45,058 bases of DNA, taken from the NCBI GenBank assembly GCA_017463425.1, contig JAFTPE010000005.1, forward strand, positions 1 through 45,058. Reading direction: 5' to 3'. The notes beneath the pieces were generated by a model. It did not search any database. It was not told where the DNA came from and saw nothing but the letters and a program-made list of their open reading frames with translations. Made by a program: the position numbers and the translations under genes. Position 1 is the first letter of the stretch. Each line of letters opens with the position of its first letter. Below are positions 17,759 through 26,196 of the stretch, in pieces. The stretch comes from Clostridia bacterium. Its GTDB lineage: Bacteria; Bacillota; Clostridia; Christensenellales; Borkfalkiaceae.

Positions 17759-18102
17759 ATCAGTTCTCCTTTTGAGTTTGCTTAAGTTATACTGCCTATT
17801 ATTATACGATATTTTAACCCGTTAAGTCAATCGTAGGCGAGGCTTTTTTTGAAAAAATTTTCAAAATTGTTTATCGATAGGGAAAATATTCCTTTTTTAA
17901 GAAAAAATCTGAAAAAAATTAAAAAATTTTAAAAAAAATATCGAGATATCTATTCCTTTTTTTTTAAATATGTGTTATAATAGTATGACTGATAATGCCT
18001 TAAAATCGGCAATCGTATACCCTTGACCTAAAAACGAGGGGAAAATCGACAAGATTTTAGGCGAAAGAGCAAGTGTTTTTACGATGGAAGGAGTGAGTGG
18101 AT
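17759..18102 (+). promoter_or_regulatory. A/T-rich divergent promoter region between glyQS and fhs
   Basis: This 344-nt gap is mostly oligo-A/T. TATAAT at 17976-17981 is the best -10 for fhs, with a weak -35. The ~115-nt leader can form CCTAAAA/TTTTAGG around 18025-18060. No known THF riboswitch motif is apparent. Confidence 0.4.
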
Positions 18103-19758
18103 ATGCTTTCGGATATTGAGATTGCAGAACAAGCCGAATTGATTGACATACGCGAAGTGGCGGCGAAATTGAATTTGACAGAAAACGACTTGGAATTGTA
18201 TGGGAAATACAAGGCAAAAATAACGGTGTCAAAGTCAGCGAAAAGAAAAGGGAAATTAATTTTGGTAACGGCAATCAACCCCACCGCTTCGGGCGAAGGA
18301 AAAACGACGGTTTCTATCGGGCTTGCAGACGGACTCTCGAAAATCGGGAAACAGGCTTGTTTGGCGCTGAGAGAACCCTCTTTAGGCCCTGTATTTGGGA
18401 TTAAAGGCGGAGCGGCAGGCGGGGGATACGCGCAAGTTGTGCCTATGTCGGAAATCAATTTGCATTTCACGGGGGATATCCATGCGATTACGGCGGCGAA
18501 CAATTTGCTGTGCGCGCTGATGGATAATCATATTTTCCGCGGTAACGAATTAAAAATTGACACGAACAACGTTTATTTTCATCGTTGTATGGATATGAAC
18601 GAACGGCAACTGATCAACGTTATCGTTGGGAGAAAGGGCAGAGGCGTTGAAAGAGAAGACCATTTTGATATTACCGCAGCCAGCGAGATTATGGCAGTTT
18701 TGTGTTTGGCAACGGATATTGACGATTTGAAAAAGCGTTTGGGCAATATTATCGTAGGGCTGAACATGGACGGAGAATACGTTCGCGCCAAAGATATTCC
18801 TGGCGCGGTTGGTTCAATGGCGGTGCTTTTGAAAGACGCAATGAAACCCAACCTCGTGCAGACGTTGGAACATACGCCTGCCATTATTCACGGTGGGCCG
18901 TTTGCGAATATCGCGCACGGTTGCAACAGCGTGCAAGCAACCTACGCGGCAATGAGTCTTTCCGATTATGCAGTAACGGAGGCAGGGTTCGGCGCGGATT
19001 TGGGCGCGGAAAAATTCCTGGATACGAAATGTCGCGCGGCGGGAATCGAACCCGACTGTATCGTGATCGTGGCGACGGTAAAGGCGTTGAAATTGCACGG
19101 CGGCGCGGAAAAAGCGACTCTGGCAGAGGAAAATTTGCAAGCGTTGGAAAAAGGTATGCCAAACCTTTTGAAACATATTGAAACCATGAAAAACGTATAC
19201 CAAAAACCCGTTGTCGTAGCAATGAACAGATTCTTTACGGACACGAAAGCAGAAACGGATTTTGTTATCGAAGCGGTAAAGAAAGCAGGGTCGGTTGCGG
19301 TGTTTACCGACGTGTTCTTGCATGGCGGCGAGGGCGGAAAAGAATTGGCGGCGGAAGTGGTGAAAGCCTGTGAAATTCCCTCTAAATTACATTTTGCATA
19401 CGAACTTAGCGAAGGCGTGTGTCAAAAGATTGAAAACGTAGCGAAAAAAGTGTACGGCGCGGACGGCGTAGATTTTTCCGACGAGGCGTTAGAAAAGATT
19501 AAGCAGATAGAAGAAAAGGGTTGCGGCAATGTGCCTGTGATTATTGCCAAAACGCAATATTCGTTGTCGGATAATCCCGAGTTGTTAGGACGTCCCGAGG
19601 GATTCCGTATTACGGTGCGCGATATCGTTTTGAAAGGCGGCGCAGGTTTTATCGTAGCGATTGCAGGAAAAATTTTATTGATGCCGGGCTTGGGCGCACA
19701 CCCTGCGGCGGAAAAAATAGACCTTTTATCCAACGGCACGATTGTAGGATTGTCTTAA
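18103..19758 (+). CDS. fhs: Formate--tetrahydrofolate ligase
   Basis: Forms 10-formyl-THF from formate, ATP and THF, feeding one-carbon metabolism and the methyl branch of acetogenesis (551 residues, normal length). Signatures are the P-loop-like NPTASGEGKTTVSIGL near residue 64, FGIKGGAAGGGYAQVVPM near 100, and the THF-side region EAGFGADLGAEKF near 300. The ATG at 18103 is chosen over the upstream GTG because GGAAGGAG lies 9 nt away from it. No other folate gene is adjacent, so the route it serves here is not shown by context. Confidence 0.96.
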   Translation: MLSDIEIAEQAELIDIREVAAKLNLTENDLELYGKYKAKITVSKSAKRKGKLILVTAINPTASGEGKTTVSIGLADGLSKIGKQACLALREPSLGPVFGIKGGAAGGGYAQVVPMSEINLHFTGDIHAITAANNLLCALMDNHIFRGNELKIDTNNVYFHRCMDMNERQLINVIVGRKGRGVEREDHFDITAASEIMAVLCLATDIDDLKKRLGNIIVGLNMDGEYVRAKDIPGAVGSMAVLLKDAMKPNLVQTLEHTPAIIHGGPFANIAHGCNSVQATYAAMSLSDYAVTEAGFGADLGAEKFLDTKCRAAGIEPDCIVIVATVKALKLHGGAEKATLAEENLQALEKGMPNLLKHIETMKNVYQKPVVVAMNRFFTDTKAETDFVIEAVKKAGSVAVFTDVFLHGGEGGKELAAEVVKACEIPSKLHFAYELSEGVCQKIENVAKKVYGADGVDFSDEALEKIKQIEEKGCGNVPVIIAKTQYSLSDNPELLGRPEGFRITVRDIVLKGGAGFIVAIAGKILLMPGLGAHPAAEKIDLLSNGTIVGLS

Positions 19759-19767
19759 AATAAATAA

Positions 19768-19863
19768 ATTGCATACTGCGTATGCATGAATTGACTGCCT
19801 ACGGCGTTCGTGGATTGCGCGCAAGCGCGCGTGAATTGCAACGGCTGCCGTTGCATTGCGGGG
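19768..19863 (+). repeat. Four-unit hairpin array upstream of the S23-type gene
   Basis: Four successive units have the form ATTG-hairpin-(C)RTGA: stems GCATAC/GTATGC, ACTGCC/GGCGT (imperfect), GCGCGC/GCGCGC and GCAACGG/CCGTTGC. The array ends CATTGCGGGG, 6 nt before the gene start. A mirror-image array lies after the gene. Confidence 0.75.
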
Positions 19864-19869
19864 TAAATT

Positions 19870-20223
19870 ATGACCGAAAATAAATTGATTATACTTTCCA
19901 AGCAATTTGCGATAGAAATCGTGAGATTGTGTCAGACGATAAAAGAAGACAGAGGAGAGAAGATACTTGTAAATCAATTGATAAGAAGTGGCACGAGCAT
20001 TGGAGCGAATATACATGAAGGCAATTATGCAAGTAGCCGAATGGATTTTATAAATAAATTTCAGATAGCGTTAAAAGAATGTTATGAAACGGAATATTGG
20101 TTGGACATTTTAAGGGAAACAGGGTATATAAAAGAAATAGAACATAAAAAATTATACGACGAATGTAGTAAAATTAGAAAGTTGTTAGCAACGTCGATTA
20201 CGACTGCGAAAAAGAATATATAA
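19870..20223 (+). CDS. S23/Avd-like four-helix-bundle protein
   Basis: 117 residues, all-helical, matching the family of 23S-rRNA intervening-sequence proteins and Avd-like proteins: LSKQFAIEIVRLCQTI, LVNQLIRSGTSIGANIHEG, FINKFQIALKECYETEYWLD and LYDECSKIRKLLATSI form the four helices. These proteins oligomerise into basic bundles that bind nucleic acid; in diversity-generating retroelements the relative is an accessory factor, but no reverse transcriptase or variable gene is present here. The gene is more A/T-rich than fhs and glnS beside it, consistent with recent acquisition. Inverted hairpin arrays bracket it tightly. The GGGG of the upstream array may serve as SD. Confidence 0.85.
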   Translation: MTENKLIILSKQFAIEIVRLCQTIKEDRGEKILVNQLIRSGTSIGANIHEGNYASSRMDFINKFQIALKECYETEYWLDILRETGYIKEIEHKKLYDECSKIRKLLATSITTAKKNI

Positions 20224-20229
20224 ATACAT

Positions 20230-20325
20230 CCGCAATGAATTGTGTAACAATTCAATTCACGAAAGCATAGCTTTCAATTTATGCGATAACAGCGCAATTC
20301 ACGAATGCAAAGCATTCAATTCATG
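20230..20325 (-). repeat. Four-unit hairpin array downstream of the S23-type gene, inverted
   Basis: Read on the minus strand, it repeats the architecture of the upstream array: ATTG-AATGC-TTT-GCATT-CGTGA, a weak GCG/CGC unit, ATTG-AAAGC-TAT-GCTTT-CGTGA, and a final AATTG-TTACA-CAATT-CATTGCGG. The gene-proximal ends CATTGCGG (19854-19861) and CCGCAATG (20230-20237) form an inverted repeat around the gene. Confidence 0.75.
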
Positions 20326-20343
20326 GAACAAAGCGAGAGAATT

Positions 20344-21978
20344 ATGAAAACTATCGAAGCGACGAATTTTATTGAACAAATTATCAACGAGGACATTGAA
20401 AACGGCAAAATTTCCGCCGTGCAAACTCGTTTCCCCCCCGAACCGAACGGGTATCTTCATATCGGGCATATCAAGAGTATGCTCGTCAACTTCGGTACGG
20501 CGAAGAAATACGAGGGCAAATGTAATCTCTTTTTTGACGACACCAACCCGTCTAAGGAAAAAACGGAGTTTGTAGACGCTATCCGTAAAGATATCGAATG
20601 GGTAGGGTACGAATGGGCGAAAGAAGTGTATGCGTCGGATTTCTTCGATACCATTTACGAATATGCGGAAAAACTGATTATGGACGGAAAGGCGTTCGTA
20701 TGCGACCTTTCGCCCGAAGAAATCAGCGCGACGCGTGGCAGTTTGACTGAAGCGGGTAAGGAAAGCCCGTACAGAAACCGTAGTGTGGAAGAAAATTTGC
20801 AATTATTCCGTGAGATGAAAGAGGGCAAATACCCCGACGGGAGCAAATGTTTGCGCGCAAAAATCGATATGGCGTCGCCAAATATGAACATGCGCGATCC
20901 CGTTATTTACCGTATTTTGCGTTGTACACATCACCGCACGGGCGACAAGTGGTGTATCTATCCTATGTACGATTACGCGCACCCGATTTGCGATTATTTG
21001 CAAGGCGTAACCCATTCGCTGTGTACGCTCGAATTTGAGGATCACCGTCCTTTGTACGATTGGGTGGGTATCAATCTCGGTTTTGCGCCGAAACCCCGTC
21101 AAATCGAATTTGCACGGCTCGCCGTTACGAATACGGTAATGTCCAAACGGTATTTGAAAAAACTCGTGGAAGAAGGACACGTACACGGTTGGGACGACCC
21201 TCGTATGCCGACGGTGGCAGGGCTTAGAAATCGTGGCGTTCCACCCGAAGCGGTGTTGGATTTCTGTACGAAAATCGGGATTGTAAAAGCCAATTCCGAA
21301 TGTCAGCTTTCCTATTTGGAGGCTTGTATTCGCGACAATCTCAACGAGAACGCCGAACGCGCAATGGCTGTGTTAGAGCCGTTGAAAGTTACCATTACCA
21401 ATTACGAGGGCGAGGAAATGTTGGAAACGGCAATTCATCCTTTAAAACCCGAATTGGGAACGAGAAAGGTGGCTTTTTCCAACGAAGTGTATATTGACAA
21501 AGCGGATTTTGCATTGGTACCGCCTCCCAAGTATCAACGTTTAAAACCGGACGGATACGTGCGTTTGAAAGGCGCGTATATCGTACATTGCGACGAAGTG
21601 ATACAAGACGAAACGGGCGAAGTGGTCGAACTGAAATGTTCGTACGTGCCTAACAGCCGTTCGTCCAACGATACCAGCGGAATCAAGGTGAAAGGTACGA
21701 TTCAATGGGTGGACGCAAAGACGGGTGTAAATGCAGAAATCCGTAAATACGGCGTACTTTTGAAAGATGCCGAATACGCAGGGCAGGATTTTGGCGAACG
21801 TATGAATTTGGACAGCGAACATATCTTCCACGGCAAGGCAGAGCCGTATTTGGCGGAAAGCGAAGATAATAAAGCATTCCAACTGATGCGTGTGGGATAT
21901 TATAAAAAATGCCGCAACGAAAACGGCGCGTTGGTGCTGTCGGAAATTGTGTCGTTGAAAGATAATTTTAATAAATAA
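20344..21978 (+). CDS. glnS: Glutaminyl-tRNA synthetase
   Basis: A class I synthetase (544 residues) charging tRNA-Gln directly. The HIGH motif is PPEPNGYLHIGHIKSM (~30-45) and the KMSKS equivalent is VMSKRYLKKL (~260). The GlnRS rather than GluRS type is supported by DDTNPSKEKTEFVDAI and the C-terminal two-barrel anticodon-binding domain (~330-544). The ATG at 20344 has GAGAG just upstream; the alternative ATG at 20323 lies inside the hairpin array. The repeat array ends 18 nt before this start, so it sits in the glnS leader. Confidence 0.95.
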   Translation: MKTIEATNFIEQIINEDIENGKISAVQTRFPPEPNGYLHIGHIKSMLVNFGTAKKYEGKCNLFFDDTNPSKEKTEFVDAIRKDIEWVGYEWAKEVYASDFFDTIYEYAEKLIMDGKAFVCDLSPEEISATRGSLTEAGKESPYRNRSVEENLQLFREMKEGKYPDGSKCLRAKIDMASPNMNMRDPVIYRILRCTHHRTGDKWCIYPMYDYAHPICDYLQGVTHSLCTLEFEDHRPLYDWVGINLGFAPKPRQIEFARLAVTNTVMSKRYLKKLVEEGHVHGWDDPRMPTVAGLRNRGVPPEAVLDFCTKIGIVKANSECQLSYLEACIRDNLNENAERAMAVLEPLKVTITNYEGEEMLETAIHPLKPELGTRKVAFSNEVYIDKADFALVPPPKYQRLKPDGYVRLKGAYIVHCDEVIQDETGEVVELKCSYVPNSRSSNDTSGIKVKGTIQWVDAKTGVNAEIRKYGVLLKDAEYAGQDFGERMNLDSEHIFHGKAEPYLAESEDNKAFQLMRVGYYKKCRNENGALVLSEIVSLKDNFNK

Positions 21979-22067
21979 GACGAATAACGCCGCGACGTTT
22001 GCGCGTGTGTTATATATAAATGAAGAATGTATTGGGCGTTTGCCCGATTGACGAGGAGTGAAAATTT

Positions 22068-23282
22068 ATGATTCCTTTAAATTCTATTTTATCCATAGCA
22101 ATAAAAGATTATTTATCTTATTTGCCTTTGGCGATAGGAATCCTGTGCGGAGTCATTTTGCTGGGAGCCTTTATTCGAGGCTGCATAAAGGGATTCCGCA
22201 GGGTAAGTTGGATGATGCTGGTCGGTTTGCTGGCTTTTGGTTTGTTCGTGATAGGTTGTAAAGTGTTGGCGGAAAAGGGGAAAATTCCCAGTTCACCTTC
22301 GGATAGTGCGGATACGACGGCGCTTACCCTGATTGCGCTTGCGGCGATTTGCGCGTTGGTTGCGTTGATTATATACGGCATTGCGGCTTCGTTGTTTAGA
22401 CCGAGATGGAAATGGGCGCTGAAAAGCAAGACGTACGTCCAAAACGGCTTTGAATACGAGGACGACGAAGAGGAATACGACAGCGGATACGAACAAGGCA
22501 AAACGCTGGTTTGGAAAAACGCAGGGAAACCGACTTGGATTGGAAGATTGCTCGGTGGTGTAATGTGCGTTGCCAATACTGCCGTTGCCATGGGAATAGT
22601 GGGGGCGTTGGCGCTTGTGGTAATCAACGCGACGTCTGCAATTGCCGATTCTTCCGTCGGCGCGCAGATTTTAGGAAATCAAATCGTTGCGCAGATTTTG
22701 CCTTATGCCGTTCGTTATGCGTTTGACTTTGTTATTATTTTGACAATCGTATGGACTGCGTATAAAGGGTTTAAATACGGTTTGGTTGACGGTGTTCGAG
22801 CCATACTTTTGACATTTGGCGGCATTGCAGTAACGGTACTTGGATTTTGGTTGCCGTTTTCGCCGTTTGTGCAAAGCGGAACGCTTAGCTGTATCGGTAA
22901 TTTCAGCGCAAAGCTGAGTACGATATTCAGTAAGATTGAAAGCCAAATGATTCGCGACGTGCTTGGCAAAGTGTTGGCAGGGGTTCTTATTTGTTCGGTT
23001 TTGCTGCCTGTGCTTGCGTTAATCAATTCTCTTTTAAAGAAATTGAGTCGCGCGATTAAATATTCTCCGTTTATGCGGACGTTAGACGGTTGTTTATCTT
23101 GTTTGGTGTTTTTGGCTGTTGGCGTGTGGGCGTGTTGTGAAATCATTGAATTGATGTGTATATTGGAATATGCAGAGCTGATAAACGTAGAAGAATATTT
23201 TGCGTCGGGGTCGTTGATTGATGTATTGTTCAATTTCTTCAAAGATTCGGCAAAAGCCTTACTTACGAAAATAATGGGATAA
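22068..23282 (+). CDS. CvpA-like multi-pass membrane protein
   Basis: 404 residues with about eight to ten predicted membrane helices and an acidic loop (YEDDEEEYDSGYEQ, ~125-140). Two stretches, LLGAFIRGCIKGFRR near residue 30 and TAYKGFKYGLVDGVRAILL near 230, resemble the CvpA signature of an aromatic/glycine-rich kink following a helix, suggesting a duplicated or extended CvpA-family protein. CvpA proteins are linked to envelope stress and toxin secretion, but the mechanism is not established. A good SD (GAGGAG) precedes the ATG. A terminator follows at once. Confidence 0.65.
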   Translation: MIPLNSILSIAIKDYLSYLPLAIGILCGVILLGAFIRGCIKGFRRVSWMMLVGLLAFGLFVIGCKVLAEKGKIPSSPSDSADTTALTLIALAAICALVALIIYGIAASLFRPRWKWALKSKTYVQNGFEYEDDEEEYDSGYEQGKTLVWKNAGKPTWIGRLLGGVMCVANTAVAMGIVGALALVVINATSAIADSSVGAQILGNQIVAQILPYAVRYAFDFVIILTIVWTAYKGFKYGLVDGVRAILLTFGGIAVTVLGFWLPFSPFVQSGTLSCIGNFSAKLSTIFSKIESQMIRDVLGKVLAGVLICSVLLPVLALINSLLKKLSRAIKYSPFMRTLDGCLSCLVFLAVGVWACCEIIELMCILEYAELINVEEYFASGSLIDVLFNFFKDSAKALLTKIMG

Positions 23283-23357
23283 CGTATTCCTCGTTTTAAG
23301 AGGTGTACATAAACGACGGGGATTTGGTTGTTTCCATTGATATTAAACGAAACTAAA

Positions 23358-23397
23358 AATCGAGATATCGCAAAATGCGCGTATCTCGATTTTTTCT
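23358..23397 (+). terminator. Terminator of the CvpA-like gene
   Basis: AAATCGAGATA/TATCTCGATTT stem, then TTTTC. Confidence 0.8.
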
Positions 23398-23452
23398 ATA
23401 CCGTGTACGGATTGAATTTAATATATGCTACCCATGTACGCGTTGAAATAAA
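23398..23452 (+). repeat. Paired TACGCGTTGAA repeat between two terminators
   Basis: ACCGTGTACGGATTGAATTTA and then CTACCCATGTACGCGTTGAA lie between the cvpA and trpB terminators. Confidence 0.55.
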
Positions 23453-23454
23453 TA

Positions 23455-23480
23455 TGCCCCCACGGTAAACGGTGGGGGCA
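23455..23480 (-). terminator. Terminator of trpB2
   Basis: TGCCCCCAC/GTGGGGGCA stem with T-rich sequence on the minus strand. Confidence 0.8.
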
Positions 23481-23496
23481 AGTATGCGTTTATCTA

Positions 23497-24870
23497 TTAT
23501 AAATTGATTTTAGGCAATCCTGCAAAGCCTTTTGCAAGGTCGTCCTCGGTGGGGATATAATCGGTCATAATCCCGTCGTTGAATTTCTGATAGGACATCA
23601 TATCGAAATATCCCGTACCCGTCAACCCGAATACGATTGTTTTTTCTTCGCCCGTTTCCTTGCATTTTAAAGCCTCGTCAATGGCTACGCGAATGGCGTG
23701 GGAAGATTCAGGCGCAGGCAAAATACCTTCAATACGCGCAAAATATTGCGCCGCCTCAAACACCGCCGTTTGTTCTACCGAACGGGCTTCCATCAAACCT
23801 TGGTGGTACAATTCGGACAACGTAGAGGTCATACCGTGATATCTCAAACCGCCTGCGTGGCTTGCCGAAGGGATAAAGCCCGAACCGAGGGTGTACATTT
23901 TGGAAAGGGGGCAAACTCTGCCCGTGTCGCAATAATCGTATACGTATTTACCGCGCGTGAGGGTAGGACAGGACGCAGGTTCAACGGCGATAAAGCGATA
24001 ATTGGCTTTGCCTTGCAGTTTTTCGCCCATAAACGGCGAAATCAAACCGCCAAGATTGCTGCCGCCGCCTGCGCAGCCGATAATGATATCGGGCGTAACG
24101 CCGTATTTATCAAGCGCAGTTTTCGTTTCTAAACCGATTACCGATTGATGCAACAACACTTGGTTGAATACGCTGCCAAGAACGTAGCGGTATCCGTCCA
24201 TGCTCGTCGCCGCCTCTACTGCCTCGGAAATGGCGCAACCAAGACTGCCTGACGTACCGGGGAATTCTTCAAGGATTTTTCTGCCGACGTTTGTGGTCGT
24301 GGAGGGCGAGGGGGTTACGTTTGCGCCGTAGGTGCGCATAACTTCCCGTCTGAACGGTTTTTGTTCGTACGAACATTTTACCATATACACCCGACAATCC
24401 AAACCAAAATACGAACAAGCCATAGAGAGCGCCGTACCCCATTGTCCTGCGCCCGTTTCCGTCGTTACGCCTTTCAAACCTTGTTGTTTTGCGTAATACG
24501 CTTGCGCAATCGCAGAATTGAGCTTGTGCGACCCCGACGTGTTGTTTCCCTCAAATTTATAATAAATTTTTGCAGGCGTATCCAACACTTTTTCCAAACA
24601 GTATGCGCGTACCAAAGGGGCAGGACGATACATTTTGTAAAAATCGCGGATTTCTTGGGGGATTTCGATATAGGGGGTGGTGTCGTCGAGTTCTTGTTTT
24701 ACCAATTCTTCACAGAACACCTCTGACAATTCTTCTTTCGTCATAGGTTTAAGGGTTTGAGAATTGAGCAGGGGCGCGGGTTTGTTTTTCATAAACGCGC
24801 GCAGGTTGTGCCAATGCGTAGGCAGTTCGGATTCTTCTAAATAAATTTTGTAAGGAATTTCTTTTTGCAT
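23497..24870 (-). CDS. trpB: TrpB2-type tryptophan synthase beta chain (orphan)
   Basis: A PLP enzyme of 457 residues that joins indole and L-serine to give tryptophan. The PLP lysine lies in GSHKLNSAIAQAYYAK (~112-127), the substrate loop is ETGAGQWGTAL (~137), and the phosphate loop is GCAGGGSNLGG (~265). The extra N-terminal ~50 residues and these motifs indicate the TrpB2 branch, whose members often work without TrpA. No other trp gene is in the window and terminators or promoters bound the gene, so it may salvage external indole. A T-box leader with a Trp specifier controls it, which independently supports the assignment. The SD AAAGGAG is clear. Confidence 0.93.
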   Translation of the reverse strand: MQKEIPYKIYLEESELPTHWHNLRAFMKNKPAPLLNSQTLKPMTKEELSEVFCEELVKQELDDTTPYIEIPQEIRDFYKMYRPAPLVRAYCLEKVLDTPAKIYYKFEGNNTSGSHKLNSAIAQAYYAKQQGLKGVTTETGAGQWGTALSMACSYFGLDCRVYMVKCSYEQKPFRREVMRTYGANVTPSPSTTTNVGRKILEEFPGTSGSLGCAISEAVEAATSMDGYRYVLGSVFNQVLLHQSVIGLETKTALDKYGVTPDIIIGCAGGGSNLGGLISPFMGEKLQGKANYRFIAVEPASCPTLTRGKYVYDYCDTGRVCPLSKMYTLGSGFIPSASHAGGLRYHGMTSTLSELYHQGLMEARSVEQTAVFEAAQYFARIEGILPAPESSHAIRVAIDEALKCKETGEEKTIVFGLTGTGYFDMMSYQKFNDGIMTDYIPTEDDLAKGFAGLPKINL

Positions 24871-24934
24871 AACGATTTCTCCTTTCGTTTACACGTATGA
24901 TTTTTGAGGGAATGGCGTTTGATTTTCTATTTTC

Positions 24935-25222
24935 GATAAAAAAAGCCGAAAACAGAAATTGCCTGTTTTCGGGACGATATATCTATACCGCGGTGCCACC
25001 CAAATTGACTTTTACCAAGTCCGCTTTTTGCGTACTGACATACGCTCTGCATTTTTACGGGCGCAGTACCCGTCAACTGCTACTAACGCAAAGTCTGCGC
25101 GTTCGGTTGCCCTCCGAAGTCCATTCTTTTCGCTCGTCGTATCGCAATTACACCGCCTGCGACTCTCTGAAACGTCCGTTTGTCGAAAATACTACTCTTC
25201 ATCATCGGTTTCAAATGAAATT
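24935..25222 (-). promoter_or_regulatory. T-box leader (tRNA-Trp responsive) of trpB2
   Basis: On the minus strand: Stem I with CAGAGAGTCG and AGGCGGTG elements, specifier TGG at 25123-25121 (GAA-TGG-A context), the T-box GGGTGGCACCGCGG at 25001-24988, and a terminator CCGAAAACAG/CTGTTTTCGG (24946-24972) followed by a T-run. Uncharged tRNA-Trp should stabilise the antiterminator. The A/U-poor Stem I apical region is also present. Confidence 0.93.
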
Positions 25223-25228
25223 TTCTAT

Positions 25229-25257
25229 ATGATATCACTTTTTTCGATTGTTGTCAA
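25229..25257 (-). promoter_or_regulatory. Promoter of the T-box/trpB2 unit
   Basis: TTGACA, 17-nt spacer and TATCAT on the minus strand, just upstream of Stem I. Confidence 0.7.
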
Positions 25258-25329
25258 GCATTTAAATAAGAAATTCAGATAATACAAGAAAATTTAATTT
25301 TGAAAGGAGATAAATAAAATTAATAATTT

Positions 25330-25830
25330 TTAGAGAAGTTGTTTTTTTAAGTAATGAACCATATTTTTATATTCTTTAAGAGTATCTTCATATTTTTGCT
25401 TATCAATATTTATTACACACTTTTTAATTATGTCGTAAATATAATGATAATATTCGTCTTTTTTATCTGAATTATCAATTTTTTCTACAATAGAAGGGGC
25501 AATATTGTAATATTCTTGAATCAATTGAGCGCCTTTTTCTGACTTTTTTAAATAAGTATCTCTGAAAAAGCGAAGTTTTGTTAATTCTTCACAATTGTCA
25601 GTTTTCCCCAAGTAATCTACGCAGGCAGAGGTTAGAAAGCAGGAAGAAGAACTTTTTGTAAATCCTGAATTTTCAGCGGTTGGTTGAGCCATAAAATAAT
25701 TACAGGAATCGGAACTGCTAACTTCTTGATAATATTCAGAGCCTAATAACCCTTTTTTAACTAATTTTGTACAATATGAATTAAACATACCTTCTCGCAC
25801 AAAATATATACAATCTCGACAAACACCCAT
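25330..25830 (-). CDS. Cys-rich protein with a CFI-box-like domain, unknown function
   Basis: 166 residues. The N-terminal third has a likely metal-binding set (CRDC at 4-7, YC near 20, then C near 43). The middle carries CFLTSACVDYLG followed by ELTKLRFFRDTYL and YYNIAPSIVEKI, the pattern of the CFI-box domain (CFIATAA...LR.FRD..L...YY..SP). The C-terminus is helical and charged. The function is not known. The ATG at 25830 is chosen because AAGGAGG sits 8 nt upstream. It diverges from an Xre regulator, with an operator inside its promoter, which suggests a regulator-target pair. The region is visibly more A/T-rich than its neighbours. Confidence 0.65.
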   Translation of the reverse strand: MGVCRDCIYFVREGMFNSYCTKLVKKGLLGSEYYQEVSSSDSCNYFMAQPTAENSGFTKSSSSCFLTSACVDYLGKTDNCEELTKLRFFRDTYLKKSEKGAQLIQEYYNIAPSIVEKIDNSDKKDEYYHYIYDIIKKCVINIDKQKYEDTLKEYKNMVHYLKKQLL

Positions 25831-25862
25831 GGTATAAGTCCTCCTTTTTATTATATGCATAT

Positions 25863-25891
25863 ATTATAATCTCAAAAATTGAGAATGTCAA
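25863..25891 (-). promoter_or_regulatory. Promoter of the CFI-box gene with embedded operator
   Basis: TTGACA and TATAAT are 17 nt apart on the minus strand. The palindrome TCTCAAAAATTGAGA (25870-25884) occupies almost the whole spacer. A second half-matching site TCTCAATTTTTGATA lies at 25899-25913, closer to the Xre gene. Likely repressor sites. Confidence 0.75.
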
Positions 25892-25945
25892 GTAAAAATC
25901 TCAATTTTTGATAAAATAATTATAATAAAAATTAAGGTGAATGCG

Positions 25946-26146
25946 ATGAATTTTTCAACTAATTTAAAAGCGTTGAGAAAAGAAAAAGAAATGGGGCAAG
26001 AAGAATTGGCTCAAATATTAAAAATTTCGGTTAAAACAATTTCTCATTGGGAAACAGGATATACAGAACCGTCTATTTTGCAGTTATGTCAATTAGCTGA
26101 TATTTTTGAAACGTCCATAGACGAATTGGTTGGAAGAATATTTTAA
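25946..26146 (+). CDS. Xre/Cro-type helix-turn-helix regulator, divergent from the CFI-box gene
   Basis: 66 residues, one HTH domain (LKALRKEKEMGQEELAQIL, then SVKTISHWETGYTEPS, then LADIFETSIDELVG). The ATG at 25946 has AAGGTG 6 nt upstream and starts the usual MNFSTNLKALR; the GTG at 25937 would fall inside that SD. Because the operator palindromes lie in the shared promoter region, it probably represses the CFI-box gene and itself. Toxin-antitoxin-like architecture is possible, but the partner has no known toxin fold. Confidence 0.85.
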   Translation: MNFSTNLKALRKEKEMGQEELAQILKISVKTISHWETGYTEPSILQLCQLADIFETSIDELVGRIF

Positions 26147-26150
26147 ATGA

Positions 26151-26183
26151 AAAATCCCGAAACGTGTAGTTTCGGGATTTTTA
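26151..26183. terminator. Terminator between the Xre gene and the phosphodiesterase
   Basis: A perfect 13-bp stem AAAATCCCGAAAC/GTTTCGGGATTTT with loop GTGTA; it can act on both strands. Confidence 0.85.
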
Positions 26184-26196
26184 AACTTTTGCCTTA

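Noticed and set aside
19870..20223. A diversity-generating retroelement suggested by the Avd-like protein.
   Set aside because: No reverse transcriptase, template repeat or variable repeat is found nearby.
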